From contig NZ_MSCW01000011.1 in NCBI RefSeq assembly GCF_001981305.1, forward strand, positions 32,572-96,571: a DNA stretch of 64,000 nucleotides, written 5' to 3'. Below are positions 53,409 through 62,713 of the stretch, one piece after another. Source of the stretch: Marinobacter lutaoensis. GTDB lineage: Bacteria > Pseudomonadota > Gammaproteobacteria > Pseudomonadales > Oleiphilaceae. Position 1 is the stretch's first letter, and every line of letters starts with the position of its first letter. The translations under genes were made by a program, and so were the position numbers. A model generated the notes under the pieces. It worked only from the letters and a program-made list of their open reading frames with translations, did not search any database and was not told the DNA's origin.

Positions 53409-54088
53409 GGTTGGGCTCCTGTGGACTGGGATAAACACGATGGATGATGTTCGGTAAACAGCTGCTGAAAGGCCCGGGCGGTTGCTTCGATCTGCTCCGG
53501 GGTGCCCCCGAACAAGCCGCCGACCACCGCCAGCAGGTCGGCGCCGGCCTCAATCAGCGGTCTGGCATTGGCCAGGGTAATGCCGCCGATGGCCGTGACG
53601 GGGCGGCCCAGGTGTCGGGCATGGGTCAGCACCGACCGCGGCGCAGCGGGCGCCTCGGGTTTGGTTGCGGACCGGTGGAAGCGCCCGAAGGCGAGGTAGT
53701 CCGCGCCCTGGGCCACTGCCTGATGGGCCAAGTCCAGACGGGCATGGCAGGTGGCCCCCAGAATGGCGTCTTCGCCCAGCAGGCGCCGGGCTTCGGCCAG
53801 CGAGCCGTCCCGCTGGCCAAGATGAGCGCCGGCGGCGCCAACGCGTCGGGCGAGCTCGGGATCGTCGTTGATGATCAGGGGGACCCCGGCGTTACGGCAG
53901 ACCGCCTGCAGTTCGGTGGCCTGGCGTAGCCGCTCACGGGCGCTGGCGGACTTGTCGCGATACTGCACCAGAACCGCGCCCCCCCTCAACGCCGCCTCGA
54001 CACAGGACACCAAGCGATCGTCCGGTGTCAGGCGGGCATCGGTGATGGCATACAGTCCGGGTTTCAGACCCTTGGCTAGCGCTCCCAT
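53405..54088 (-). CDS. thiE: Thiamine-phosphate synthase
   Basis: The 227-residue TIM-barrel protein has ThiE signatures ([76 protein letters not shown]). It joins HMP-PP and thiazole phosphate. Its start overlaps thiD by 13 bp and its stop overlaps hemL by four, so thiD-thiE-hemL are co-translated. Confidence 0.96.
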   Translation of the reverse strand: MGALAKGLKPGLYAITDARLTPDDRLVSCVEAALRGGAVLVQYRDKSASARERLRQATELQAVCRNAGVPLIINDDPELARRVGAAGAHLGQRDGSLAEARRLLGEDAILGATCHARLDLAHQAVAQGADYLAFGRFHRSATKPEAPAAPRSVLTHARHLGRPVTAIGGITLANARPLIEAGADLLAVVGGLFGGTPEQIEATARAFQQLFTEHHPSCLSQSTGAQP

Positions 54089-54870
54089 GGAATTCCCCGG
54101 TCGGGCACCGGTTGTCCCTGGCCGACCTCCAGAGCATGGAGGATGGTCCGGTGCACATAGTTCTGGGCCTGGGAAATGGCGGCTCTTGGCGACAGGCCGA
54201 GAGCCCGCCCCGCCGCGATGGCGGCGGCCAGGGTACAGCCAGTGCCGTGATACTCACCGCCAATGCGCTCGATCTCCCATTGCATGGGGCGCGGGCCATG
54301 GTTGTATAGGGTGTTGATGATGTGCAGCCCGGTGCCGTGCCCTCCGGTCACCAGAACGGAGGTACACCCCTGGGCCAGCAGTGCTTGCGCGGCCGTTTCC
54401 GGGTCGTCGCTGCCACCGAGCATGGCCAGCTCGATGCCGTTGGGCGTGATGATTTCCGCCCGCGGAAACAGGCGCGATTTCATCGCCTCTACCAGCGCGG
54501 CATCGGCCAGGTCGCCGCCGCCGGCGGCCTTGATCACCGGATCGGCGATCAGGGGAATGCCCGACCGGGTCTGGGCAAACGCCACCAGAACGTCGACGAT
54601 ATCGGCGGTGCCAAGGGCTCCGGTCTTGATGGCGTGGATTGGGACATCGGCGGCCACGCACTCGAGCTGGCGGCGGACCAGTTCCGCCGCCACCGGCTCC
54701 GCTTGGTAAACATTGCGGGTGTCCTGTACGGTCAGGCAGGTCACCACCGGCAAGGGGTGGCAGCCCAGGGCCGTGATGGCCTGGATGTCCGCCTGGATGC
54801 CGGCGCCGCCGGAGGGGTCCAGTCCAGACAGGACAAGTACGTGGGGGCGGGTGTAGCGTCTGATGGTCAC
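54076..54870 (-). CDS. thiD: Hydroxymethylpyrimidine kinase/phosphomethylpyrimidine kinase
   Basis: The product is 264 residues with a ribokinase-like ThiD fold (LSGLDPSGGAGIQADI, PVVTCLTVQDTRNV, DPVIKAAGGG, ITPNGIELAML, YHGTGCTLAAAIAA). It phosphorylates HMP and HMP-P. The start is GTG at 54870 with a clear AAGGAGT just upstream; the frame upstream of it lacks similarity. It heads the thiD-thiE-hemL run. Confidence 0.95.
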   Translation of the reverse strand: MTIRRYTRPHVLVLSGLDPSGGAGIQADIQAITALGCHPLPVVTCLTVQDTRNVYQAEPVAAELVRRQLECVAADVPIHAIKTGALGTADIVDVLVAFAQTRSGIPLIADPVIKAAGGGDLADAALVEAMKSRLFPRAEIITPNGIELAMLGGSDDPETAAQALLAQGCTSVLVTGGHGTGLHIINTLYNHGPRPMQWEIERIGGEYHGTGCTLAAAIAAGRALGLSPRAAISQAQNYVHRTILHALEVGQGQPVPDRGIPWER

Positions 54871-54875
54871 ACTCC

Positions 54876-55298
54876 TTAGAACGGTTTGACGACAGCCAGG
54901 ATTACCACCGAAAGCAGCACCAGTACCGGCAATTCGTTGAACCAGCGGTAGAACACGTGGCTGCGGGTGTTGCGGTCGTCCCGGAAAACCCGGACCAGGT
55001 GCCCGCAATAGATGTGGTAAGCGATGAGCAGGGCCACCAGAACCAGCTTGGCATGCAGCCAGCCTTGGCTGAGGTAGCCGGTGACATTGTAGCTGATCAG
55101 CCAGAGCCCCAGTGCCACCGTGGTGATCATCGACGGCGTGGTGATGCCCCGGTACAGCTTCCGCTCCATGACCTTGAACCGTTCACGGCCGGGCTCGTCC
55201 TCGCAGGCCGCGTGGTAGACGAACAGGCGGGGCAGATAGAACAGGCCGGCGAACCAGCAAACCATGGCAATGATGTGGAAAGCCTTCACCCACAGCAT
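54876..55298 (-). CDS. hemJ: Protoporphyrinogen oxidase HemJ (CopD-like membrane protein)
   Basis: The 140-residue protein has four membrane spans and the HemJ/UPF0093 features MLWVKAFHIIAMVCWFAGLFYLPRLFVYH at the start and a WFNELP segment near the end. HemJ oxidises protoporphyrinogen IX in the heme pathway, consistent with the nearby hemL. It is 5 bp upstream of thiD and 3 bp after the ClC gene. Confidence 0.9.
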   Translation of the reverse strand: MLWVKAFHIIAMVCWFAGLFYLPRLFVYHAACEDEPGRERFKVMERKLYRGITTPSMITTVALGLWLISYNVTGYLSQGWLHAKLVLVALLIAYHIYCGHLVRVFRDDRNTRSHVFYRWFNELPVLVLLSVVILAVVKPF

Positions 55299-55301
55299 GT
55301 G

Positions 55302-57077
55302 TCAACTCCGTCGGTATTGATAGTAATTCTCAATGTCGGACTTCAGGACCACGCCGTAGATCCGCTGGATCATCGGTGCCACCTGTCGCTGGACATAGAG
55401 TGCTTCGGCGTTGCTGGCGTCGAACGCCTGGAGCGCTTCCTCGAGCGTGGCCTGGTATTGTACCGGTGCCACGTCGCGGCGGTTAGCCGGGATATCCATT
55501 AGGTCGATGGACTCCGGTGGTTCGGTGTCACCTTCCCGCACCAGGGCGTCGGTGTCCTCCAGGAAACGGGCGAGGTCCACCGCCGGCAGGAGTGCCGTGG
55601 GACCGTTGCTGCCCTCGACGATCAGCCACTTAGGCTCCGCTTTCAGCACCTTTCTGGCTTCGTCCGGCGTCAGGTGGCGTTCGGTGCGCAGGATGTTGCG
55701 GTCCATGATGGCGCCCACCGAGACCCGTCGCAATGCCTGGATGACCGGTGAACTCTGGTAGCTGAGGCCCTGGCTCTTGAGAATGGTCAGGAACAGGGAC
55801 TTCTTGCCGAAGGCTTCGCTGGTGACCAGGCTGGCGGTGGTGATGATCAGCATCGCGGGCAGGATGATGTTGGGGTTGCGGGTCAGTTCCATCACGGCCA
55901 TGAGCGCGGCCAATGGCGCCTGGAGCACGGCGCCCATCATGGCCCCCATGCCCAGCATGGCGTAGAAACCCACCGAGGAGGCGGTATCCGGCGCGATGTG
56001 AGCCCCCACCAACCCCAATGCGCCGCCCAATGTCGCGCCCGTGAACAGGGTGGGGCCGATGACGCCGCTGGGCATGCCAAGGCCGATGGTCAGGGCGGTG
56101 ATCAGCAGTTTCGCGAGCGCCGCCGTCAGTAACAGCCAAAAGCCCAGTTGACCGTTGATCGTGGCATTTACCGTGTCGTAGCCGATGCCCATGGTTTCGG
56201 GTACGAAAACCGCGAACGGCACCATCAGCAGCCCCGCACCGGCGACCCGCAGCATGACTGGATGGTGGTGAAATCGCCCCATGGTATCAACCAGCTGGAT
56301 GAACAGGGCGGCCGCGATACCGATGATGACAGCGATCACCAGGATCCAGGGGATTTCCAGCAGGGAGTTCATGGTCAGCGCCGGCACGCTGAACGCCGGC
56401 TCGGAACCGTAGACGGCCTGCAGCACGATGGCCGCGCTCACCGCCGCCAGGATGATCGGGGTGAACGCGGCGATGGTGTATTCCATCATGACCACTTCCA
56501 TGGCGAACAGCACCCCGGAAATGGGGGTGTTGAACGAGGCGGAAATGGCGGCGGCACAGCCGCAGGCCACCAGCGTACGGATGCTGTTATTGGGCAGCCG
56601 CATCCATTGTCCCATCAGGCTGGAAAAGGCCGCGCCTAGGTGCACCGCTGGCCCCTCCCGGCCGGCGGACTGGCCGGTCACCACGGTGGTGACGCCGCAG
56701 ACAAATTGCACCACGGCACTGCGCAGGGATATGTATCCCTGGTGGTAGTTCAGGCGCTCCATGACATGGACAATGCCGACCTTGCGGTCGTGTGTCGCCA
56801 GCCGGTGCAGCATGATGCCCAGGCCAACGGCCCCCGCCAGGGGCAGCAGGGCGCGGGTGATCAGGCTGAGCGATTCGAAGGATTCGGAACCGGTGCCGGG
56901 CAGAAAGTATTCCAGAGGCCACTCGATGGCGAGCCGGAACAGCAGGATGACACCGCCGGTGATCAGGCCGGACAGCAGTCCCAGCACGGCCAGCTGCGGC
57001 AGTGCATCCACCCCTGACAGCCTGCGCCGAAAGACGGCAATCAGGTTTTCACTCATCTTTTGCCAGAACGTCTGCAT
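55302..57077 (-). CDS. ClC-family chloride channel/transporter with CBS pair
   Basis: The 591-residue protein has about 10-12 membrane helices with ClC selectivity motifs GQSAGREGPAVHLG (including the gating Glu of GREGP) and GMPSGVIGPTLFTGA, then two CBS domains (from about residue 455, VSVGAIMDRNILRTERHLTPDEA ...) that sense adenine nucleotides. It may be a Cl-/H+ exchanger, used in acid resistance or ion balance. It is the most upstream gene of the minus-strand run ending at hemL and is divergent from argC. Confidence 0.9.
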   Translation of the reverse strand: MQTFWQKMSENLIAVFRRRLSGVDALPQLAVLGLLSGLITGGVILLFRLAIEWPLEYFLPGTGSESFESLSLITRALLPLAGAVGLGIMLHRLATHDRKVGIVHVMERLNYHQGYISLRSAVVQFVCGVTTVVTGQSAGREGPAVHLGAAFSSLMGQWMRLPNNSIRTLVACGCAAAISASFNTPISGVLFAMEVVMMEYTIAAFTPIILAAVSAAIVLQAVYGSEPAFSVPALTMNSLLEIPWILVIAVIIGIAAALFIQLVDTMGRFHHHPVMLRVAGAGLLMVPFAVFVPETMGIGYDTVNATINGQLGFWLLLTAALAKLLITALTIGLGMPSGVIGPTLFTGATLGGALGLVGAHIAPDTASSVGFYAMLGMGAMMGAVLQAPLAALMAVMELTRNPNIILPAMLIITTASLVTSEAFGKKSLFLTILKSQGLSYQSSPVIQALRRVSVGAIMDRNILRTERHLTPDEARKVLKAEPKWLIVEGSNGPTALLPAVDLARFLEDTDALVREGDTEPPESIDLMDIPANRRDVAPVQYQATLEEALQAFDASNAEALYVQRQVAPMIQRIYGVVLKSDIENYYQYRRS

Positions 57078-57232
57078 GAGGCGGGGATTCCGGTTTCCGT
57101 GTGGTGGTCGCCCAACGAGGGGCGGGCATCCATTTTAGTCGTCGTCCGGGATGCTGCAATAAGTCCCTGGTTTATCATGGTAGACTACGGCGTCAACCTC
57201 GACAGACGGAAACCATATGACGGGAGGGCAGG

Positions 57233-58270
57233 GTGATTAAAGTCGGCATCGTTGGCGGTACTGGATACACCGGTGTGGAATTGTTGAGAATCCTCGCGGT
57301 TCACCCGCAGGTCAGCGTTCATTGCATCACTTCCCGATCGGAGGCCGGCCTGCCTGTCGCGGAGCTCTACCCCAACCTGCGGGGATACTTCGACCTCTCC
57401 TTCTCCGAGCCCGACCCTAAGGTGCTCAAGGCCTGCGACCTGGTGTTCTTCGCCACACCCCACGGAGTGGCCATGCGCAGGGTGCCGGAACTGATGGCTG
57501 CGGGGGTTCGGGTGGTGGATCTGTCCGCGGACTTCCGGCTCAAGGATCTGGACACCTGGGCACGTTGGTACGGCATGGCCCATGAGTCGCCGGAGTGGGT
57601 GGAACAGGCGGTCTACGGCCTGCCCGAAGTGGCGCGGGAGTCGATCCGGAAGGCCCAGCTGGTGGCCAACCCCGGCTGCTACCCCACCGCCGTCCAATTG
57701 GGGTTCCTGCCGCTGCTGGAGCAGGGACTGGTGGACCCCGGTCACCTGATCGCCGATGCCAAGTCCGGTGCCAGCGGGGCCGGCCGCCAGGGCAAGGTTG
57801 GTATGCTGCATGGAGAGATCGGCGAGAGTTTCAAGGCGTATGGCGCCTCCGGCCACCGCCATTTGCCGGAAATCCGTCAGGGCCTGACCGCCGCGGCGGG
57901 GCAACCGGTCCGGGTCACCTTCGTACCGCACCTGGTGCCGATGATCCGCGGCATCGAGGCCACGCTGTACGCCGAACTGAACGACCCGTCGGCCTTCGAC
58001 CGTCTGCAGGCCCTGTATGAATCCCGTTACCGCGACGAGCCCTTTGTTGACGTCATGCCCGCCGGCAGTCACCCGGAAACCCGCAGTGTGCGGGGTGCAA
58101 ACGTCTGTCGCATGGCCCTGCACCGGCAGGAGGACAGTCCGGTGGTGATCGTGTCCTCGGTCATCGACAACTTGGTCAAGGGCGCTGCGGGACAGGCGGT
58201 GCAGAACATGAACATCATGTTCGGATTCGACGAAGCCGCCGGCCTGGGTGCGCCGGCGCTGCTGCCGTGA
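57233..58270 (+). CDS. argC: N-acetyl-gamma-glutamyl-phosphate reductase
   Basis: The 345-residue protein starts GTG ([23 protein letters not shown]-binding) and has the catalytic C149 in [12 protein letters not shown]. It reduces N-acetylglutamyl phosphate in arginine synthesis. It is the first gene of a run with DUF6776, bactofilin and erpA, an order that I recall from Pseudomonas argC to tyrS. Confidence 0.96.
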   Translation: MIKVGIVGGTGYTGVELLRILAVHPQVSVHCITSRSEAGLPVAELYPNLRGYFDLSFSEPDPKVLKACDLVFFATPHGVAMRRVPELMAAGVRVVDLSADFRLKDLDTWARWYGMAHESPEWVEQAVYGLPEVARESIRKAQLVANPGCYPTAVQLGFLPLLEQGLVDPGHLIADAKSGASGAGRQGKVGMLHGEIGESFKAYGASGHRHLPEIRQGLTAAAGQPVRVTFVPHLVPMIRGIEATLYAELNDPSAFDRLQALYESRYRDEPFVDVMPAGSHPETRSVRGANVCRMALHRQEDSPVVIVSSVIDNLVKGAAGQAVQNMNIMFGFDEAAGLGAPALLP

Positions 58271-58280
58271 GGGGGCGGTG

Positions 58281-59021
58281 GTGAGCGAACGGCGCCGGCC
58301 GGCCGAGGAATATGTGGTCATTCGCCACCGGCCGGGCTACAAAATCCGCCGGACCCTGATCCTGGTCGCGTTCACGGTCGTCGCCGCCGCGGCTGGCTAC
58401 ACTGCGGGGTTGGCCAAGGGCGGTTTTCGCTTTTCCAGCGTCCAGGCCTCCAACGAGGTGCTGGAAGACGAGCTGGAGACCCTGCGCGGGCAATACCGCG
58501 AGGCGCGTCAGCAGCTGGTCAACCTGGAACGGGGGCGGGCGATTGATCAACAAGCCATGAACGAGGCCCGCCGGACCATTGTCGAACTGGAAACCCGGAT
58601 TTCGTCACTGAAATCCGACCTGACTTTCTATAAAAACATCATGGCGCCGTCGGAGGTCAGCAAAGGGCTGCAGGTGGACAGCCTGGCCCTGTCTCCCGAC
58701 CATCCATCCGGCGCCTGGAAGTTCAAGCTCGTCCTCACTCAGGTGGGTAACAACAAAAGCTATATTTCCGGTGTCGTGGCGGTCAACGTCATCGGCATGC
58801 GCGACGAAGAAAAAGAAGTCATCGCCCTACGTGACCTGTCTCAGGACATCGATGACCTGGGCATCAAGTTCCGCTTCCGGTTTTTCCAGAATGTGGAGGG
58901 TACCCTGGTGCTTCCCGAAGGGTTTGAACCGTTGGAAGTGCAAGTGGTCGCCCAGGCCCAGGGCCGTAAGTCCTCGCAGGCGGAACGAACCTTTGACTGG
59001 GATGAATTAACGGAGAGCTGA
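58281..59021 (+). CDS. DUF6776 family coiled-coil membrane protein
   Basis: The product is about 246 residues: a short basic start, one membrane span (residues about 24-44, LILVAFTVVAAAAGYTAGL), a coiled coil of about 70 residues (NEVLEDELETLRGQYREARQQL to SSLKSDLTFYKNIMAP) and a beta-rich C-terminal domain. It starts at GTG 58281 (another GTG directly before is possible) with GAGGGGG upstream. It is one base before the bactofilin gene, suggesting a role in cell-envelope organisation with it. The family is uncharacterised. Confidence 0.82.
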   Translation: MSERRRPAEEYVVIRHRPGYKIRRTLILVAFTVVAAAAGYTAGLAKGGFRFSSVQASNEVLEDELETLRGQYREARQQLVNLERGRAIDQQAMNEARRTIVELETRISSLKSDLTFYKNIMAPSEVSKGLQVDSLALSPDHPSGAWKFKLVLTQVGNNKSYISGVVAVNVIGMRDEEKEVIALRDLSQDIDDLGIKFRFRFFQNVEGTLVLPEGFEPLEVQVVAQAQGRKSSQAERTFDWDELTES

Positions 59022-59022
59022 C

Positions 59023-59484
59023 ATGCTTGGCAAGAAAAAGCAGAAGACTCGTCGCACCACGGGCCACTTCGACACCCTGATTTCGTCCAGGACTTCGGTG
59101 GCCGGTGACATCAACTTCTCGGGCGGCCTGCACATCGACGGCCGGGTTCGTGGCCGGGTGGTCGCGGAGGAGGGCAGTGATGCCGTGCTGCGGCTGTCGG
59201 AGGTGGGAGAGATCACCGGGGACATCGTTGCCCCGCATGTGATCATCAATGGCACCGTCAACGGTGATGTCTACGCCTCGGCCCACCTTGAACTGGCGGA
59301 AAAAGCCGCCATTAATGGCAACGTTTACTACAACCTGATCGAAATGGCGATGGGGGCCACCGTGAACGGCAACCTGGTGCACCAGAAGGAGCCGGTGGGG
59401 CTGCTGGGTAAGGACTCGCCCAAGGTGCCGGAACCGGCGACAGACAAGGCCGGGGAAGGCGCTGGCGAGGCGGGGGCCCAATAG
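59023..59484 (+). CDS. Bactofilin (polymer-forming cytoskeletal protein)
   Basis: The 153-residue protein has a basic start (MLGKKKQKTRRTTGHFDTLI) and the bactofilin right-handed beta-helix (residues about 20-115, with repeated FSGGLHIDGRVRGRV, GDIVAPHVIINGTVNGDVYAS and INGNVYYN turns). Bactofilins polymerise without nucleotide at membranes and position cell-wall enzymes. It is encoded one base after the DUF6776 gene; an M23 endopeptidase gene lies 1.5 kb away, and bactofilin-M23 association is common. Confidence 0.92.
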   Translation: MLGKKKQKTRRTTGHFDTLISSRTSVAGDINFSGGLHIDGRVRGRVVAEEGSDAVLRLSEVGEITGDIVAPHVIINGTVNGDVYASAHLELAEKAAINGNVYYNLIEMAMGATVNGNLVHQKEPVGLLGKDSPKVPEPATDKAGEGAGEAGAQ

Positions 59485-59552
59485 AATAGTTGATTGTTTT
59501 GGTCAGGAATACCATAATTCCGTCGTCGCGGGTCACACTTCCGGAGGCAAGC

Positions 59553-59906
59553 TTGACAGTTGTTCAGCAACAGGCGCCCACACCGCTGTTCTTCAGTGAC
59601 AGCGCCGTCGCCAAAGTACGTGAGCTTATTGAGGAGGAGGGTAATCCCGACCTCAAACTCCGCGTGTTCGTGACAGGCGGAGGCTGTTCGGGGTTCCAGT
59701 ACGGGTTTTCCTTCGATGAGAATCAGGAGGAGGACGATACCGCCATTGAGCGTGACGGGGTCACGCTGCTGGTGGACTCCATGAGCTATCAGTATTTGGT
59801 TGGAGCGACCATCGAGTACCAGGAGGGACTGCAAGGATCCCAGTTCGTCGTCCAGAACCCCAACGCCAAGTCGACCTGTGGCTGCGGGAGCTCCTTCTCC
59901 ATCTGA
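59553..59906 (+). CDS. erpA: Iron-sulfur cluster insertion protein ErpA
   Basis: The 117-residue A-type carrier has C45 ([11 protein letters not shown]) and C109/C111 ([11 protein letters not shown]). The sequence around [17 protein letters not shown] and [18 protein letters not shown] matches E. coli ErpA more than IscA. ErpA delivers 4Fe-4S clusters to apoproteins. The start is TTG at 59553 with GGAGG seven bases upstream; no ATG fits the family start. Confidence 0.93.
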   Translation: MTVVQQQAPTPLFFSDSAVAKVRELIEEEGNPDLKLRVFVTGGGCSGFQYGFSFDENQEEDDTAIERDGVTLLVDSMSYQYLVGATIEYQEGLQGSQFVVQNPNAKSTCGCGSSFSI

Positions 59907-59921
59907 ATCCCGACACCCTGC

Positions 59922-61019
59922 TTAGGCGGGGTACAGGGCGCCCAAAATTCTCGGCCCTCGTGCCCCGGTCACTTCCGGCAAATTGCCGGGCTTCCCTTCC
60001 ACGGCCTGTTTGGCCAGCCAGGCAAAGGCCACGGGTTCCACCCATTCCGGCGCCAGCCCCAGTGCCTCGGTGGACGCCAAGCGCGCGGGTGCCAGGGCTC
60101 GGGCCAGCGCCGCCATCAGCAGCGGATTCCGGGTGCCGCCACCGCAGACATACACGGTATCTGCCCCCGGCTCCGGCAGCTGCCGGGCGATCGACTGGGC
60201 CGTCAGCTCCAATAAGGTGCGTTGAACATCCTCTGGGGCCAGCCCGGGGTGCCGGGTCAGAACGGTTTTTAGCCAGTCCAGATTGAACCGCTCCTTGCCC
60301 GTACTCTTGGGGGCGGGGCGATCGAAATAGGCATCGGACAGCATGTCCTCCAGCAGCGCTTCGTCGACCGTTCCCTCGGCCGCCCAGTGGCCGTCCGCAT
60401 CATAGGCCCGACCGGTCTGGTGCTGGCACCAGGCGTCGAGTAGGGCGTTGGCCGGCCCGGTGTCGAAACCGAACACGGTGGCATGGGCGTCGGCCGGCAG
60501 CCAGGTGATGTTGGCGATACCGCCGAGGTTCAGAATGCAGCGGTTTTCAGACCGGGAACCAAAGAAGGCCTGGTGAAAAGCGGGAACCAGCGGCGCACCC
60601 TGGCCGCCGGCGGCCACGTCGCGGCGACGGAAATCCGCGACAGTGAGAATGCCGCAAGCCTCAGCAATGATGGCGGGGTTGCCGATCTGAAGGGAAAAAG
60701 GGGCTGACCCTGTCGGCTGGTGGCGTAGGGTCTGGCCATGACTGCCGATGGCACGAATCTGCTCCGGCGCGAGGCCCGCTTTGGCAATGACCGCCTGGGC
60801 GGCGCTTGCGAATAGCTGGCCGACCCGGGTATCCAGCTCCCCCAGGTCATCCGGTGTGGCCTGGTTCTGGCTGGCCAGCAGCAGCCGCTGGCGCAGATCG
60901 GTGGGGTAGGACTGGGCGTGGCTCCCGTGCATCTCCACTTGGCCGTCGCGGAACGAAACCAGCACCGCGTCAACACTGTCCATACTGGTGCCGGACATAA
61001 GCCCGAGCCAGGCAGCCAT
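59922..61019 (-). CDS. anmK: Anhydro-N-acetylmuramic acid kinase
   Basis: The 365-residue protein has the AnmK signature at its start (GLMSGTSMDSVDAVLVSF) and an ASKH fold with VCGGGTRNPLLM. It phosphorylates and opens anhydro-MurNAc during peptidoglycan recycling. The ATG at 61019 is chosen over one nine codons upstream that lies in the preceding gene. It follows the M23 gene by 4 bp, both cell-wall functions. Confidence 0.95.
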   Translation of the reverse strand: MAAWLGLMSGTSMDSVDAVLVSFRDGQVEMHGSHAQSYPTDLRQRLLLASQNQATPDDLGELDTRVGQLFASAAQAVIAKAGLAPEQIRAIGSHGQTLRHQPTGSAPFSLQIGNPAIIAEACGILTVADFRRRDVAAGGQGAPLVPAFHQAFFGSRSENRCILNLGGIANITWLPADAHATVFGFDTGPANALLDAWCQHQTGRAYDADGHWAAEGTVDEALLEDMLSDAYFDRPAPKSTGKERFNLDWLKTVLTRHPGLAPEDVQRTLLELTAQSIARQLPEPGADTVYVCGGGTRNPLLMAALARALAPARLASTEALGLAPEWVEPVAFAWLAKQAVEGKPGNLPEVTGARGPRILGALYPA

Positions 61020-61023
61020 GGGA

Positions 61024-62415
61024 CTACTCGTTTCCAGCCAGGGCAACGCGCTGGTTGCTTTCCCGGAAACGGTCGAATTGGGCGATCCGCTGTCCGGTCA
61101 CCTGCTTGAACCGGGACATTTCCGATGCCGGGATCGGCTTGGCATCCGGAAGCTTCACGGTGCGGGAGTTCTTGGGGGCGCCATTGACCCGAAATTCGTA
61201 GTGCAGATGAGGGCCGGTGGCCAGGCCGGACGAGCCCACATAGCCGATGGTCTGCCCCTGCTTGACCTTGACCCCGCTCTTGATGCCCTTGCCGATCCGG
61301 CTCATGTGGGCGTAGAGCGTGGTGATGTTGTCGCCGTGTTGCAGTACGACGGCACGGCCATAGCCGCCTTTCCACCCGGCGAAACGCACACGGCCACTGC
61401 CTGCGGCCTTGATCGGCGTCCCTGGGGGCGCGGCGTAGTCGGTACCTTCGTGGGGGCGAACCACGTTCAGCACCGGATGCCGGCGCTGAAGGTTGAACGG
61501 CGAGGAGATCCGGGCGTTGATGGGGGTGCGCAGGAAGGCCTTGCGCATGCTTTTGCCTGTGGGAGTGTAGTAGTCGCTCTCTCCTTGGCTGTCGGTATAG
61601 AGAATCGCCACGTTCTCCTCGCCCTGATTGACGAATCGGGCCGACAGGATGCGGCCGGTGCCAAACCGTTCGCCATCCAGATACAAGGCTTCGTAGAGCA
61701 CTTCGAACCGGTCGCCCTTGCGGACATCGTACACAAAGTCGATATCCCAGCCGAAAATGCCGGCCAGCTCCATGGTCAGGCGATCATCCAGCCCGGCCTC
61801 GCGGGCGGCGAGATAAAGTGAACCGTCGATTTCTCCGGCCGCGAAGGCGGGACGGGCTTCGGGCTCACGGAGGTGGGTCTGCCCCTGAAAGCCGTCTTCC
61901 GTACGCTGGATCTTCAGCGTTTCCAGGCGGTTGCGTTGCAACTCCACGGCAGCCAGATCGCCCAGACTGTCGGTGGCGAAGCGGATGGTTTCGCCCGCGT
62001 AGAGACGCTGAAGCTTTTCAGCCTCACCGTCACCGTGAATCACGGAAAGCATGATGCGGTCGTTGAACCCGGCCTTTTTGAACAGGGTGGAGAGGGTGTC
62101 GCCGGACCGGATCTCGAATGCCTGCCACTGCAGCTCCGGCTCCACCGCTGCTTGATGCTCCGGCTCGGTGATCTTACCCCGGGCAGGGATGACGGCTGCC
62201 GGGCTCTGCGGCTCGAGTGTCGCGAGAGGGCCGCCGCTGGCGCCACTGCCTTCAATGAGCTCAGAAACGGCCAGGGTGCCCTGTTCCAGGTCCAGCGCGT
62301 AGGAGATGCGTTTGGCCTCAACATTGCTGCTTGGGCTCATCAGCGCCGCGGCAGTCACCATCACGCCGGCGACTGCGGCTATGGTGATGTGGGTCTTGGG
62401 AAACATTTTCAGCAC
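61024..62415 (-). CDS. M23 family peptidoglycan endopeptidase with OapA/LysM-like domain
   Basis: The 463-residue protein has a signal anchor (ITIAAVAGVMVTAAALM), an OapA/LysM-like domain (WQAFEIRSGDTLSTLFKKAGF, residues about 90-190) and a C-terminal LytM metallopeptidase domain with zinc ligands in VRPHEGTDYAAPPGT and HLHYEFRVNG. It cleaves cross-links in peptidoglycan, like MepM. It is upstream of and co-transcribed with anmK, and divergent from tyrS across 298 bp. Confidence 0.93.
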   Translation of the reverse strand: MLKMFPKTHITIAAVAGVMVTAAALMSPSSNVEAKRISYALDLEQGTLAVSELIEGSGASGGPLATLEPQSPAAVIPARGKITEPEHQAAVEPELQWQAFEIRSGDTLSTLFKKAGFNDRIMLSVIHGDGEAEKLQRLYAGETIRFATDSLGDLAAVELQRNRLETLKIQRTEDGFQGQTHLREPEARPAFAAGEIDGSLYLAAREAGLDDRLTMELAGIFGWDIDFVYDVRKGDRFEVLYEALYLDGERFGTGRILSARFVNQGEENVAILYTDSQGESDYYTPTGKSMRKAFLRTPINARISSPFNLQRRHPVLNVVRPHEGTDYAAPPGTPIKAAGSGRVRFAGWKGGYGRAVVLQHGDNITTLYAHMSRIGKGIKSGVKVKQGQTIGYVGSSGLATGPHLHYEFRVNGAPKNSRTVKLPDAKPIPASEMSRFKQVTGQRIAQFDRFRESNQRVALAGNE

Positions 62416-62713
62416 GTCTGGTACCCGTTTTGATCGGTATTCCGGCGGCTTGGGCCACCTTATTAAAGCTGTTGTTCAACTATAGACCAACAGGTTACCG
62501 TATAAAGCGTAAACGGGACAGCGTGGAACATTACGGTTGCTGTTCCAACCTCCGGATTTCTCCTGGCGCGATTGCTATAATACGCCGCCTTCGCACCGGC
62601 GAGTGCGAGCGGGATATCCCACTTTAACAATCGAGCGGGTAACGCACAGATTTCTTTTGTTGAGGTCTGTAACGGTCTGAATCCATCACTACAGAAGCGG
62701 GGACGTGTTGTTC
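62416..62713. other. Divergent promoter region between the M23 gene and tyrS
   Basis: No gene is seen in these 298 bp apart from the promoter at 62573. The tyrS transcript would have a leader of about 125 nt. I see no T-box or other riboswitch in it. Confidence 0.5.
62573..62581 (+). promoter_or_regulatory. Extended -10 promoter for tyrS
   Basis: TG-C-TATAAT (62573-62581) is a perfect extended -10 element. A -35 is not obvious, as is common with extended -10 promoters. It points to tyrS, 133 bp downstream. Confidence 0.6.
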
